From Micromonospora luteifusca (GTDB lineage Bacteria; Actinomycetota; Actinomycetes; Mycobacteriales; Micromonosporaceae), in the NCBI RefSeq assembly GCF_016907275.1, contig NZ_JAFBBP010000001.1, positions 3,462,001-3,526,000 on the forward strand: a stretch of 64,000 nt of DNA, read 5' to 3'. Every line of letters begins with the position of its first letter. The first letter of the stretch is position 1. The translations under genes were made by a program, and so were the position numbers. The notes under the pieces are model-generated. The model had not been told where the DNA came from. It ran no database searches and was given only the letters and a program-made list of their open reading frames with translations. Below are positions 23,799 to 31,539 of this stretch, one piece after another.

Positions 23799-24359
23799 TC
23801 AGTGGCGGGGATAACGCAGTAGCAGGCTGGCGGCGACCTCCTCGTCACCCACCGCCGCGTACGAGTGCGGCACGTCCGAGACCCAACGGAGGTGACCGCC
23901 GGCCGGGGCGGTCAGCGGTGCGTCGGCCGGGCCGGCGCGCAGCACCCCGGCGAAGACGGTGACGTGCTCGGTGACCCCGGGCTGGTGGGCGGGGGAGAGT
24001 TGCCCCGGGCCGGGCGTGACCCGCATCCGGTACAGCTCGTAGGTCGCGTCGGTGTCGGTGAACACCTCCAGCAGGGTGGCGGTGACCGCGGTGCCGTGCA
24101 CGGTGGGCTCGGCGGCTGGCTCGGCCAGCACGGCGGTCAGCGGTACGCCGAGCTGTGCGGTGACCGCCCAGAGCGTCTCCAGGGTCGGGTTGCGGGTGCC
24201 GTGCTCCAGGCCGGAGAGGGTGGCCTTTCCGATGCCGGCGAGCCGGGCCAGTGTGGACAGCGAGATCGCACGCTCCTCGCGCAGGGCACGGACCCGGCGG
24301 CCGACGACGGTGGGATCCACGTCGAGGCCCGGGCGGCGGGCTGGTGGTGGGTGCGGCAC
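23799..24359 (-). CDS. XRE-cupin regulator, probable repressor of benE-like gene
   Basis: This 186-aa protein has an N-terminal XRE helix-turn-helix (ISLSTLARLAGIGKATLSGLEHG) and a C-terminal cupin domain (PGVTEHVTVFAGVLRAGP ... HLRWVSDVPHSYAAV). XRE-cupin proteins sense small metabolites through the cupin. It is divergent from the BenE-type transporter at 24416, with a perfect 16-bp palindrome between them that is the likely operator. The effector may be the transported aromatic acid, by inference from context. Confidence 0.9.
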   Translation of the reverse strand: MPHPPPARRPGLDVDPTVVGRRVRALREERAISLSTLARLAGIGKATLSGLEHGTRNPTLETLWAVTAQLGVPLTAVLAEPAAEPTVHGTAVTATLLEVFTDTDATYELYRMRVTPGPGQLSPAHQPGVTEHVTVFAGVLRAGPADAPLTAPAGGHLRWVSDVPHSYAAVGDEEVAASLLLRYPRH

Positions 24360-24383
24360 CCGGCTATCGTGCTACACACTGTC

Positions 24384-24399
24384 GTTCCGTAAACGGAAC
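24384..24399. promoter_or_regulatory. Operator palindrome between XRE-cupin and benE
   Basis: GTTCCGT-AA-ACGGAAC is a perfect inverted repeat centred in the 56-bp gap between the divergent genes, 17 bases before the benE start. Confidence 0.75.
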
Positions 24400-24415
24400 A
24401 CTCGGGGAGGGTGGG

Positions 24416-25657
24416 ATGGTCGGACGCGTCCAGCCGGTGCTGGCCGGCGCGGTGACCGCCCTGGTCGGCTTCGCCAGTTCGTTCACCGTCGTGCTGGCCG
24501 GGCTCCGGGCGGCCGGCGCATCGGACGCGCAGGCCGCCTCCGGCCTGCTCGCCCTCTGCGTGTCGTGCGGGCTCGCCGCCGCCTGGTTGGGCTGGCGGCA
24601 CCGGATACCGATGAGCGTGGCCTGGTCCACGCCGGGCGCGGCTCTGCTGGTGGCGACCGGGCCACCGCCGGGCGGGTGGCCGGTCGCAGTGGGTGCCTTC
24701 CTCGTCTCCGGGGTGCTGATCGTGGCGGCCGGGCTGTTCCCGCCACTCGGCCGTGCGGTGGCTGCCATCCCCAAGCCGGTGGCCGGCGCGATGCTCGCCG
24801 GGGTGCTGCTGCCACTGTGCACCGCCCCGGTCCGCGCGCTTGTCGAGCTGCCCACGGTGGCTGGCCCGGTGGTGATCGGCTGGTTGCTGCTGCACCGGTT
24901 CGCCCGCCGCTGGGCGGTGCCCGGCGCGTTGCTGGTGGCGGTGATCGCGATCGCGCTGACCGCGCCGCCGACCGGCCTGACCGGTGCCGCGCTGGCCCCC
25001 TCGGTCACCCTGACCGCGCCGGCCTGGAACGCGTCCGCGCTGGTCGGCCTCGCCCTGCCGTTGTTCCTGGTCACCATGGCCGCGCAGAACGTGCCCGGCA
25101 TGGCGGTGCTGGTCGGCTACGGCTACCGGCCGCCGTTCGGCGCGGCACTTCGGGCGACCGGCCTGGCCAGCCTGTTCGCCGCCCCGGCCGGCGGGCACGC
25201 GGTGAACCTCGCGGCGATCACCGCCGCGTTGGCCGCCGGCCCCGACGCCCACCCGGACCCGGAGCGCCGCTGGGTCGCCTCGGTCACCGCCGGCGTCGGG
25301 CTGGCCCTGCTCGGTCTGGGTGCCGGCGTGGCCACCGCGCTCGTCGCCGTCGCCCCGCCGATCCTCATCGAGGCGGTCGCCGGGCTGGCGCTACTGGGCG
25401 CCCTAGCCACCGCGCTCGCCTCGGCGGTGACCGACCCGGCGACCCGCGAGGCCGCCGTGGTCACCTTCGTGGTGACCGCCTCCGGGGTGACGCTGATCGG
25501 CGTGGGCGGCGCGTTCTGGGGTCTGGTCGCCGGCTGCCTGATGCTGCTGCTCTTCCACCGTCGCCCACCCGTCGCCCGGGCCGCCGCGCCCGAAAGCTCA
25601 ATGCCGGAGCACGAAGATCGCGTCATCCCCACCGACCGGACACCCCAACACCACTGA
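24416..25657 (+). CDS. BenE-type benzoate/H+ symporter family protein
   Basis: This 413-aa membrane protein has about 12 helices with the BenE family pattern: VTALVGFASSFTVVLAGLRA, IPMSVAWSTPGAALL, LFLVTMAAQNVPGMAVL and NLAAITAALAAGPDAHPDP. BenE proteins import benzoate or related acids with protons. No benzoate catabolic genes are nearby, so the substrate is open. GGGAGGG precedes the ATG. It is probably regulated by the divergent XRE-cupin protein through the palindrome at 24384-24399. Confidence 0.85.
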   Translation: MVGRVQPVLAGAVTALVGFASSFTVVLAGLRAAGASDAQAASGLLALCVSCGLAAAWLGWRHRIPMSVAWSTPGAALLVATGPPPGGWPVAVGAFLVSGVLIVAAGLFPPLGRAVAAIPKPVAGAMLAGVLLPLCTAPVRALVELPTVAGPVVIGWLLLHRFARRWAVPGALLVAVIAIALTAPPTGLTGAALAPSVTLTAPAWNASALVGLALPLFLVTMAAQNVPGMAVLVGYGYRPPFGAALRATGLASLFAAPAGGHAVNLAAITAALAAGPDAHPDPERRWVASVTAGVGLALLGLGAGVATALVAVAPPILIEAVAGLALLGALATALASAVTDPATREAAVVTFVVTASGVTLIGVGGAFWGLVAGCLMLLLFHRRPPVARAAAPESSMPEHEDRVIPTDRTPQHH

Positions 25658-25735
25658 CCTGGTCCCCACCTCCGCCACCCGCACCAGGGCTGTCCGCTCC
25701 AGGCGATCCGGGCCAGGACCACGGCGTCCGCCAGC

Positions 25736-25811
25736 TGATCCACTCCAGATCGCCGACGTGGCGGTATCCGGGCCGGCGGATACCGCCACGTCGCCGACAT
25801 GGAGCCGATCA
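25736..25811. repeat. Dispersed ~77-bp palindromic repeat, copy B
   Basis: This is the most symmetrical copy: TGATCcactCCAGATCGCC ... GTGGCGGTATCC, 7-nt centre, GGATACCGCCAC ... GGAG..GATCA. It sits between convergent genes and is followed by a low-complexity GC tract (25815-25860). Confidence 0.75.
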
Positions 25812-25894
25812 CCGGCCCGGCGCGGCCCGGCGCGGCGCGGCCCGGCCCGGCCCGGCGTGTCGCGTCGCGGGGTGGCACTCTGGATTGCGGTGGG

Positions 25895-26266
25895 CTATTC
25901 CTCCGGCGGTAGGTCAGCTACGCCCACGGCGAGGAGGACCCGGCCGTCGGCGACCGCGCCGATCCGGTCGGCCGGTACGTAGACCGCGCCGGTGCGGGTC
26001 AGATCGGTTGAGACCTTCAGGTAACCGCTGTGCAGCAACCGCGCCGCCAGATCGGCCGGCACGTCCGGCTCCTCGACCGCCGTGGCCTCGATCAGCTCGT
26101 CCAGGCTGCTGCCCGGGTCGGCGGTCGGTGCCTGGACGGTCACCGCGTTCGGGTCGGCCCGCTGAACGAGGTCCACCGTGCCGACCTCGGTGCCGGCTGA
26201 GTCGATCACCGGCATTCCGGTGGTGATCCGCGAGATGGGCGCCTGCTGCTCGTCCTGCTGATCCAT
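25895..26266 (-). CDS. PRC-barrel/DUF2171-like small protein
   Basis: This 123-aa protein begins with ITTGMPVIDSAGTEVGTVDLV, the pattern of PRC-barrel and DUF2171 proteins, and ends with AVYVPADRIGAVADGRVLLAV, giving two copies of a small beta-rich unit. Such proteins are cytosolic or adaptor-like in actinobacteria; no enzymatic function is indicated. It is monocistronic, with a hairpin in the 180-bp upstream gap belonging to the next gene. Confidence 0.6.
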   Translation of the reverse strand: MDQQDEQQAPISRITTGMPVIDSAGTEVGTVDLVQRADPNAVTVQAPTADPGSSLDELIEATAVEEPDVPADLAARLLHSGYLKVSTDLTRTGAVYVPADRIGAVADGRVLLAVGVADLPPEE

Positions 26267-26355
26267 CCCATTGCGGTTCCCGGGGCGGTACGCCGCTAAA
26301 CGCCGCCAGTCCGGCAGCCGGCAGCAGGGGCCCGAGGCGATGGGGCCTGAGAGCG

Positions 26356-26393
26356 TTATGACTCTGAGGCATATTTATGCCACTGAGTCATAA
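26356..26393 (-). terminator. Long hairpin terminator
   Basis: TTATGACTC and GAGTCATAA frame a second stem GGCATA/TATGCC with a 3-nt internal loop. It lies about 60 bases beyond the stop of the 26451-26702 gene. Its AT-rich arms stand out locally. Confidence 0.6.
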
Positions 26394-26450
26394 CCGACGA
26401 GAGCACTACCGCCTCCAGGCCCCGGAGTGACGGTGGACGGCGGCGACCGT

Positions 26451-26702
26451 TCAGCTGTTCGGAAGGGTCCAGCTGCCCGGCGGGCGCGGGGACAGTTCCC
26501 GCCAGGTGTCCGGGCCGTCGAGCAGCGCCCGGACGGTGTCCTCGGCCTCGTCCGCACTGCCGTACTCGTAGAACCGGGAGATGCCCTCGGCGCCGCCGGC
26601 CCGCTGCTCGACGTGCCACCGGTCGGCGTCCACGCGCAGGAAGACGTCCCGCCGGGCCAGCCGCCCCCACTTCCCGTTCCACCAGTGCTTTCGCTGCTCC
26701 AT
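26451..26702 (-). CDS. Small conserved hypothetical protein
   Basis: This 83-aa protein (MEQRKHWWNGKWGRLARRDVFL ... GISRFYEYGSADEAEDTVRALL ... WRELSP) is a compact alpha/beta chain without a known domain name. Its composition and the clean start suggest a genuine gene. A LexA-box-like palindrome lies 12 bases upstream of the ATG, so it could be DNA-damage inducible. It is followed by the hairpin at 26356-26393. Confidence 0.6.
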   Translation of the reverse strand: MEQRKHWWNGKWGRLARRDVFLRVDADRWHVEQRAGGAEGISRFYEYGSADEAEDTVRALLDGPDTWRELSPRPPGSWTLPNS

Positions 26703-26714
26703 GGCGGGACTCTA

Positions 26715-26730
26715 TCGAACACACGTACGA
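26715..26730. promoter_or_regulatory. LexA-box-like palindrome
   Basis: TCGAACACACGTACGA resembles the actinobacterial SOS box (CGAAC-N4-GTTCG) with one mismatch. It lies immediately upstream of the 26702 start codon. Confidence 0.4.
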
Positions 26731-26782
26731 GAACGTGCGGCCCCTGCGGGAATCCCACAGGGGCCGATGTGCTTCCGTTCGG

Positions 26783-27256
26783 TCAGCGCTGCGTCGGCGG
26801 CTCGGTGCGACGGCCCAGCACGTCGTCCAGCGCCCCGCGCTGCTGGCCCGGGATGGTGTGGCCGGCGGAGACCAGCGCGTCCCGGATCTCGGTGAGCAGC
26901 TTGACCTCCTCGCTCGGCGCCGAGGGCGGCGGCTCCTCGCCCCGCTTGCGCCGCTCGGCCAGCCGGTTCATCGGGTAGACGACCAGGAAGTACAGCGCCA
27001 GCGCGGTCAACAGGAAGGTGATGGTCGCGTTGACGAACGCCACCCAGTCGAACGGGATCTTCCGGAACGTGGGAACCGAGCCGGTGAGGCCGTTCTTGTT
27101 GCCGGTGACCAGCACGATCATCACCCGAACGAGCGGTTCGAGGAACGACTTGGTGAGCTGGGTGACCACGCCGGTGAACGCGGCGCCGATGACGACACCG
27201 ACCGCCAGATCGACGACGTTGCCGCGCATGATGAAGTCTTTGAAGCCTTTGAGCAT
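26783..27256 (-). CDS. mscL: Large-conductance mechanosensitive channel
   Basis: This 157-aa protein is a standard MscL: N-terminal MLKGFKDFIMRGNVVDLAVGVVIGAAF with the first transmembrane helix and pore, a periplasmic loop with GSVPTFRKIPFDWVAFVNAT, the second helix FLLTALALYFLVVYPMN and a C-terminal helical bundle (EEVKLLTEIRDAL). It opens under membrane tension to release osmolytes during hypo-osmotic shock. Length and motif order match the family. It is transcribed alone; neighbours are unrelated. Confidence 0.95.
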   Translation of the reverse strand: MLKGFKDFIMRGNVVDLAVGVVIGAAFTGVVTQLTKSFLEPLVRVMIVLVTGNKNGLTGSVPTFRKIPFDWVAFVNATITFLLTALALYFLVVYPMNRLAERRKRGEEPPPSAPSEEVKLLTEIRDALVSAGHTIPGQQRGALDDVLGRRTEPPTQR

Positions 27257-27295
27257 CCGTACTCCCGAGGTGTCCGCTTTTCTGTCGGGGACAAC

Positions 27296-27988
27296 CTATG
27301 CCCAGGGAGCGGGCTCCAGAAAAGCGCCGGCTTCGATCGCTGCCCGGCCCGGCTCACCGGCCCGGATCGCCTCGACCAGCCGGGTGTGGTCGACGTAGCG
27401 CTCAGGTGTGAGCGCGCCCCCCATCGCCTGGGCGACCGTGCTGCGCAGGGCGGCGCCGAACGAGGCGTACAGCTCGGCGAGCATGGCGTTGTGGGCGGCG
27501 GCGACCACCGCGATGTGCAGTGCGGCGTCGGCCTCGACGAACGCGTCGACCCGGCCGCCGTGCCAGGCGGCCTCGCGGGCGGCGAGCGCGCCGTCGAGCG
27601 CCGCCAGGTCCTCAGGTGTACGCCGTAGCGCGGCGAGTCGGGCGGCCTCCACCTCGAAGGCGCGACGCACCTCGATGACCTCGGTCATCCGGTCGTCGCC
27701 GAGTCGGCGGGCCACCACCGGGGCCAGTTCGTCGGTGGACACCACGTACGTGCCGGAGCCCTGCCGGCACTCCAGCACCCCGGCGTGCACCAGGGCGCGG
27801 ACCGCCTCGCGGACCGTGTTGCGCCCCACGCCCAGTGCGGCGACCAGTTGCGGCTCGGTGGGGATGCGCCCGCCGACCGGCCATTCGCCGCCGAGGATCC
27901 GGGCCCGGAGCTGCTCGATGGTCTGCCGGACCCGGTGGCCCCGGGGCGGCACCGGCGGTGCGGAGGGGACATCAACCGACGGTGGCAC
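27296..27988 (-). CDS. GntR-family regulator with FCD domain
   Basis: This 230-aa FadR-type protein has a winged helix (LRARILGGEWPVGGRIPTEP, VAALGVGRNTVREAVRALV) and an all-helical FCD effector domain with the metal/acid-binding residues (FVEADAALHIAVVAAAHN ... YVDHTRLVEAI). FCD proteins sense carboxylic acids. It is divergent from the MFS transporter at 28039 with a 50-bp gap, so it likely controls that importer. The gap holds an imperfect ATCC/GGAT dyad. Confidence 0.88.
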   Translation of the reverse strand: MPPSVDVPSAPPVPPRGHRVRQTIEQLRARILGGEWPVGGRIPTEPQLVAALGVGRNTVREAVRALVHAGVLECRQGSGTYVVSTDELAPVVARRLGDDRMTEVIEVRRAFEVEAARLAALRRTPEDLAALDGALAAREAAWHGGRVDAFVEADAALHIAVVAAAHNAMLAELYASFGAALRSTVAQAMGGALTPERYVDHTRLVEAIRAGEPGRAAIEAGAFLEPAPWA

Positions 27989-28038
27989 TGGTTACATCAC
28001 CGAGCCCAAATTCATCCCATGATTGTAGGTTGGATGCT

Positions 28039-29319
28039 ATGACCCCGCCACCTGCCGCCGCTCCGGCGCTGCCCGCTCCCGTCGGCGTCGAGCCACGCTC
28101 AACGCGCGACCCCGGTGCGGGCCGACGGACGCACCCGGCAACCGGTGGCGCGCTCGTGCTGGTCGGGATGCTGCTGGTCGCGCTGAACCTGCGCGCCGTG
28201 GTGACGAGCCTCGGTGCCCTGCTCGACGAGGTACGCGACGGGCTCGGCCTCTCCGGCGCGACCGCCGGCCTGGTCACCACCCTGCCGACGATCGCGTTCG
28301 CCGGCCTCGGCGCGCTCACCCCGTGGCTGGTCCGCCGGGTGGCGCCGGCCCGGGTGCTGGTGGTCGCCATGCTCGCCCTCGCCGTCGGCCAGGTGCTCCG
28401 GGCCACCACCGACTCGGCCTGGATCTTCGTGCTCACCAGCGCGCTGGCGCTGGCCGGCATCGCGGTCGCCAACATCCTGCTGCCGATGCTGGTCAAGCAG
28501 CACTTCCCGCACCGCACCGGCCTGGTCACCGGGGCGTACACGATGGCGCTGACCCTGGGCACGACGGTGGCCGCGGCCTCCGCGGTGCCGATCGCGCACG
28601 CCTTCGGCTCCTGGCGGGCCGGTCTCGGCATCTGGGCGGCGATGGCCGCGGTGGCCGTACTCCCGTGGGTGCCGCTGGCGCTGCGGACCCGCGCCGCCGC
28701 ACGGCGCGCGACCTCGACGGCGGCCGCCACCGCGCCGGTGCGGGTCCGGCCGGCGCGGACCCGGCTCGGCTGGGCCATGGCCGTCTACTTCGGGGCGCAG
28801 TCGCTGAGCGGGTACGCGATCATGGGCTGGCTGGCCCAGTTGTTCCGTGACGCCGGCTACCAGCCGGAGTCGGCCGGGCTGCTGCTCGCCGGGGTGACCG
28901 CGCTCGGCGTGCCCATCGCGCTGGTGATGCCCACCGTCGCCGGCCGGATGGCCACCCTGCGCCCGCTGGTGCTCGGGATGACCACCGCGTCGACGCTGGC
29001 CTACCTGGGGCTGGCGCTCGCCCCGCACGGCGCCGCGCTGCTCTGGGTGATCCTGCTGGCGATCGGCCAGGGCGCGTTCCCGATGATCCTGACCGCCATC
29101 GGCCTGCGCGCCCGCACGGCCGAGGGGACGGTCGCGCTCTCCGCGTTCGCGCAGAGCACCGGGTACGTGATCGCAGCCCTCGGCCCGCTGATGGTCGGCA
29201 TCCTCTACGAGGTCACCGGCGGCTGGACCGCGCCGATCGGGTTCCTGCTGGGTGCGCTCGCCGTGCAGACGGCGGCGGGCATGGCGATCGCCCGCCCCCG
29301 CTACGTCGAGGACGAGTGA
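28039..29319 (+). CDS. CynX/NimT-type MFS transporter
   Basis: This 426-aa protein has 12 helices and the features of the CynX/NimT group: LLVALNLRAVVTSLGALLDEV in helix 1 and PHRTGLVTGAYTMAL in helix 5, with NILLPMLVKQHF. Members move cyanate, 2-nitroimidazole or other small anions, and many are uncharacterised. The N-terminal 30 residues are Pro-rich and poorly defined. It is paired with the divergent FCD regulator, suggesting an acid-inducible uptake or efflux system. Confidence 0.85.
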   Translation: MTPPPAAAPALPAPVGVEPRSTRDPGAGRRTHPATGGALVLVGMLLVALNLRAVVTSLGALLDEVRDGLGLSGATAGLVTTLPTIAFAGLGALTPWLVRRVAPARVLVVAMLALAVGQVLRATTDSAWIFVLTSALALAGIAVANILLPMLVKQHFPHRTGLVTGAYTMALTLGTTVAAASAVPIAHAFGSWRAGLGIWAAMAAVAVLPWVPLALRTRAAARRATSTAAATAPVRVRPARTRLGWAMAVYFGAQSLSGYAIMGWLAQLFRDAGYQPESAGLLLAGVTALGVPIALVMPTVAGRMATLRPLVLGMTTASTLAYLGLALAPHGAALLWVILLAIGQGAFPMILTAIGLRARTAEGTVALSAFAQSTGYVIAALGPLMVGILYEVTGGWTAPIGFLLGALAVQTAAGMAIARPRYVEDE

Positions 29320-29332
29320 GAAACGACAGCGG

Positions 29333-29689
29333 TCAGGAGGAGGCCGGGGTCGGTTCGCCGGCCACTGCCTCATCCACCGTCGGGTAGGTGTGCAGAACCT
29401 CGACCAGCCCGCTCACCTCGAGGATGCGCAGCACACCCCGCTGCGGGGCGGCCAGCCGGACCACGCCACCGGCCTCGTCGCAGCTGTTCTTGGCGCGGAC
29501 GAAGACCGACAGGCCGGTCGAGTCGCAGAACGAGACGTCCGCCAGGTCGAACACCAGCCGGTTGCGGCCCTTGTCGAGCAGGTCGGTGATCTGGTCCTGC
29601 AACTGCGGTGCGGTGGCCATGTCCAGCTCGCCCGCGACCGACACGACGACCACGTCGCCGCGCTGTTCCGTGTGCACCGTCAAGGACAT
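29333..29689 (-). CDS. STAS anti-anti-sigma factor (RsbV-like)
   Basis: This 118-aa single STAS domain protein has the phosphorylatable serine in LADVSFCDSTGLSVFVRAK, as in SpoIIAA/RsbV. Unphosphorylated forms bind an anti-sigma kinase (RsbW-like) and free the sigma factor. It is divergent from the rsbR-like gene at 29853 that starts a partner-switching operon. It may be a target of the SpoIIE phosphatases encoded here, by inference. No sigma factor gene is adjacent. Confidence 0.88.
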   Translation of the reverse strand: MSLTVHTEQRGDVVVVSVAGELDMATAPQLQDQITDLLDKGRNRLVFDLADVSFCDSTGLSVFVRAKNSCDEAGGVVRLAAPQRGVLRILEVSGLVEVLHTYPTVDEAVAGEPTPASS

Positions 29690-29852
29690 TTGCCAGACCT
29701 CCTGTTATCGGGGGAACGGTATCCCACGACCGGGGTCGTACGCAGAACGGGAGGCGGGATCCGGTGGCCATCATCATTCCGTTGCTATGGGGCAAGTAGT
29801 CGGCCAGCCCCCGGTGATAGAGTCCGCCCGGTCCAGGTCAAGGGGGTTCCAA

Positions 29853-30713
29853 ATGGCGTTGAGCACCGAAGAAAGTCGTCGGCTCGCCGAGCTGCTCAGC
29901 GGGCAGGCCGACCGGGTCACGTCCCGGTGGACAGAGATCGTCACCAGTTCGTTGCGGGGCCGGCTGAGCCAGGCCGAGCTGCGCCGGCAGGTTCAGGACC
30001 TGCACAGCGCCATCGTCTCCACCGCCGAACAGGGCGACATCGACCTGTCCGCCGACAACGCCGCCGAGTTGCGCGCCGCGCTTTCCGAGCTGTCCCGTGG
30101 CCGGGCCCGCCAGGGCTTCTCCGCCACCGAGACCACGGTCAGCATCTTCGCGCTCAAGGACGTGCTGGCCGAGCTGGTGCGGGAGACCGGTGGCACCAAC
30201 GCGCTGAACGACTACGTCGCCTTCTCCAAGCTCGTCGACGAGATGGGTCTGTTCACCTTCGAAAGCTTCGTACGCACCCGGGAGAGCCTGATCGCCGACC
30301 AGGCCGAGCAGCTGCTCGAGCTCTCCACGCCGGTCGTCAAGCTCTGGGAGGGTGTGGTCGCCGTCCCACTGGTCGGCACCCTGGACTCGGCCCGCGCTCA
30401 GGTCGTGATGGAGCGGCTGCTGCAGACCCTGGTCGACACCAGCTCCCCGTACGCGATCATCGACATCACCGGCGTTCCGGCGGTGGACACCCAGGTCGCC
30501 CAGCACATCCTGAAGACCGTGGTGGCCGCCCGGCTGATGGGCGCCGACTGCATCATCTCCGGCATCCGCCCGCAGATCGCGCAGACCATCGTCGCGCTCG
30601 GCATCGAGTTCGGCGACATCGCCACCAAGGCGAGCCTCGCCGACGCGCTGCGCCACGTGCTGCGGCTCACCGGGGTGGAGACCGCCCGCCGCCAGCCGCG
30701 CCGGGGCGTCTGA
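29853..30713 (+). CDS. RsbR-type stressosome protein
   Basis: This 286-aa protein has an N-terminal helical (RsbR/globin-like) domain (LAELLSGQADRVTSRWTEIV ... ETTVSIFALKDVLAEL) and a C-terminal STAS domain with the Thr site in IIDITGVPAVDTQVAQHILK. RsbR proteins co-assemble with RsbS into the stressosome and sense signals through the N-terminal domain. It is the first gene of a tight operon: its stop overlaps the rsbS ATG (TGATG). Confidence 0.9.
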   Translation: MALSTEESRRLAELLSGQADRVTSRWTEIVTSSLRGRLSQAELRRQVQDLHSAIVSTAEQGDIDLSADNAAELRAALSELSRGRARQGFSATETTVSIFALKDVLAELVRETGGTNALNDYVAFSKLVDEMGLFTFESFVRTRESLIADQAEQLLELSTPVVKLWEGVVAVPLVGTLDSARAQVVMERLLQTLVDTSSPYAIIDITGVPAVDTQVAQHILKTVVAARLMGADCIISGIRPQIAQTIVALGIEFGDIATKASLADALRHVLRLTGVETARRQPRRGV

Positions 30714-31123
30714 TGGAACGGGTGCCGATCCTCAAGATCGGCGACATCCTGCTCGTCTCCATCCAGGTGGACATGTCCGACCAGACGGCGGTCCAGCTCC
30801 AGGAGGACCTCGCCGAGCGGATCGTCGACACCGGCTGCCACGGCGTCATCATCGACATCACCGCGCTGGACATCGTCGACTCCTTCGTCGGGCGAATGCT
30901 CTCCACCATCGCGTCGATCTCCAAGGTGCTCGACGCGGAGACGGTGGTGGTCGGGATGCGCCCGGCCGTCGCCATCACCCTTGTCGAACTGGGGCTGTCG
31001 CTGAACGGCATCCGTACCGCGCTGAACGTCGAGCGCGGCATGGAGCTGATCGCGGCCGCCCACGCCGACGAGCTCGATCACCAGCTCGACGACGATCCGG
31101 ACGCCGAGACGGCCACGCCGTGA
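30713..31123 (+). CDS. rsbS: RsbS-type stressosome antagonist
   Basis: This 136-aa single STAS domain protein (VPILKIGDILLVSIQVDMSD) has the conserved serine in ITALDIVDSFVGRMLSTIA, the position phosphorylated by RsbT in Bacillus. RsbS scaffolds the stressosome and sequesters RsbT until phosphorylated. The acidic C-terminal tail (LDDDPDAETATP) is longer than usual. It is coupled to both neighbours by overlapping stop/start codons. Confidence 0.9.
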   Translation: MERVPILKIGDILLVSIQVDMSDQTAVQLQEDLAERIVDTGCHGVIIDITALDIVDSFVGRMLSTIASISKVLDAETVVVGMRPAVAITLVELGLSLNGIRTALNVERGMELIAAAHADELDHQLDDDPDAETATP

Positions 31124-31539
31124 CCTCGGGCATCGACCTGGGCCACCCGCAGGCGCAGTCGGTCCGCAGCGACGAGGACGTGGTGCGCGTCCGGCAGTTG
31201 GTCCGCAGCGTGGCCGTGGCCGTCAAGCTCTCCCTCGTCGACCAGACCAAGGTGGTCACCGCGGCGAGCGAGTTGGCTCGCAACACCCTCGTGTACGGCG
31301 GCGGCGGGGCGGTCGAGGTGACGACCGTGGAGAACGGCCGACGTAAGGGCGTCCGGATCGTCTTCGCCGACTCCGGGCCGGGCATCGCCGACCTCGATCT
31401 GGCGCTGACCGACGGCTACACCACAGGCGGTGGCCTCGGCCTCGGGCTCAGCGGGTCCCGCCGACTGGTCGACGAATTCGAGATCGAGACGTCTCCGGAG
31501 GCTGGCACCCGGATCACGGTCACCAAGTGGTCCCGGTGA
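31120..31539 (+). CDS. rsbT: RsbT-type switch serine kinase
   Basis: This 139-aa GHKL ATPase has the N-box ASELARNTLVYGGGG, G1 box FADSGPGIAD and glycine-rich lid GGGLGLGLSGSRRL. It is the kinase expected to phosphorylate the RsbR and RsbS STAS domains and, once released, to activate a downstream phosphatase. The start is a GTG overlapping the rsbS stop by four bases. Downstream, its stop overlaps the GTG of the phosphatase gene. Confidence 0.9.
   Translation: MTSGIDLGHPQAQSVRSDEDVVRVRQLVRSVAVAVKLSLVDQTKVVTAASELARNTLVYGGGGAVEVTTVENGRRKGVRIVFADSGPGIADLDLALTDGYTTGGGLGLGLSGSRRLVDEFEIETSPEAGTRITVTKWSR

Noticed and set aside
25815..25860. GC-rich CGGCGCGGCCC-type tract
   Set aside because: It is simple low-complexity sequence next to palindrome copy B with no consistent unit.
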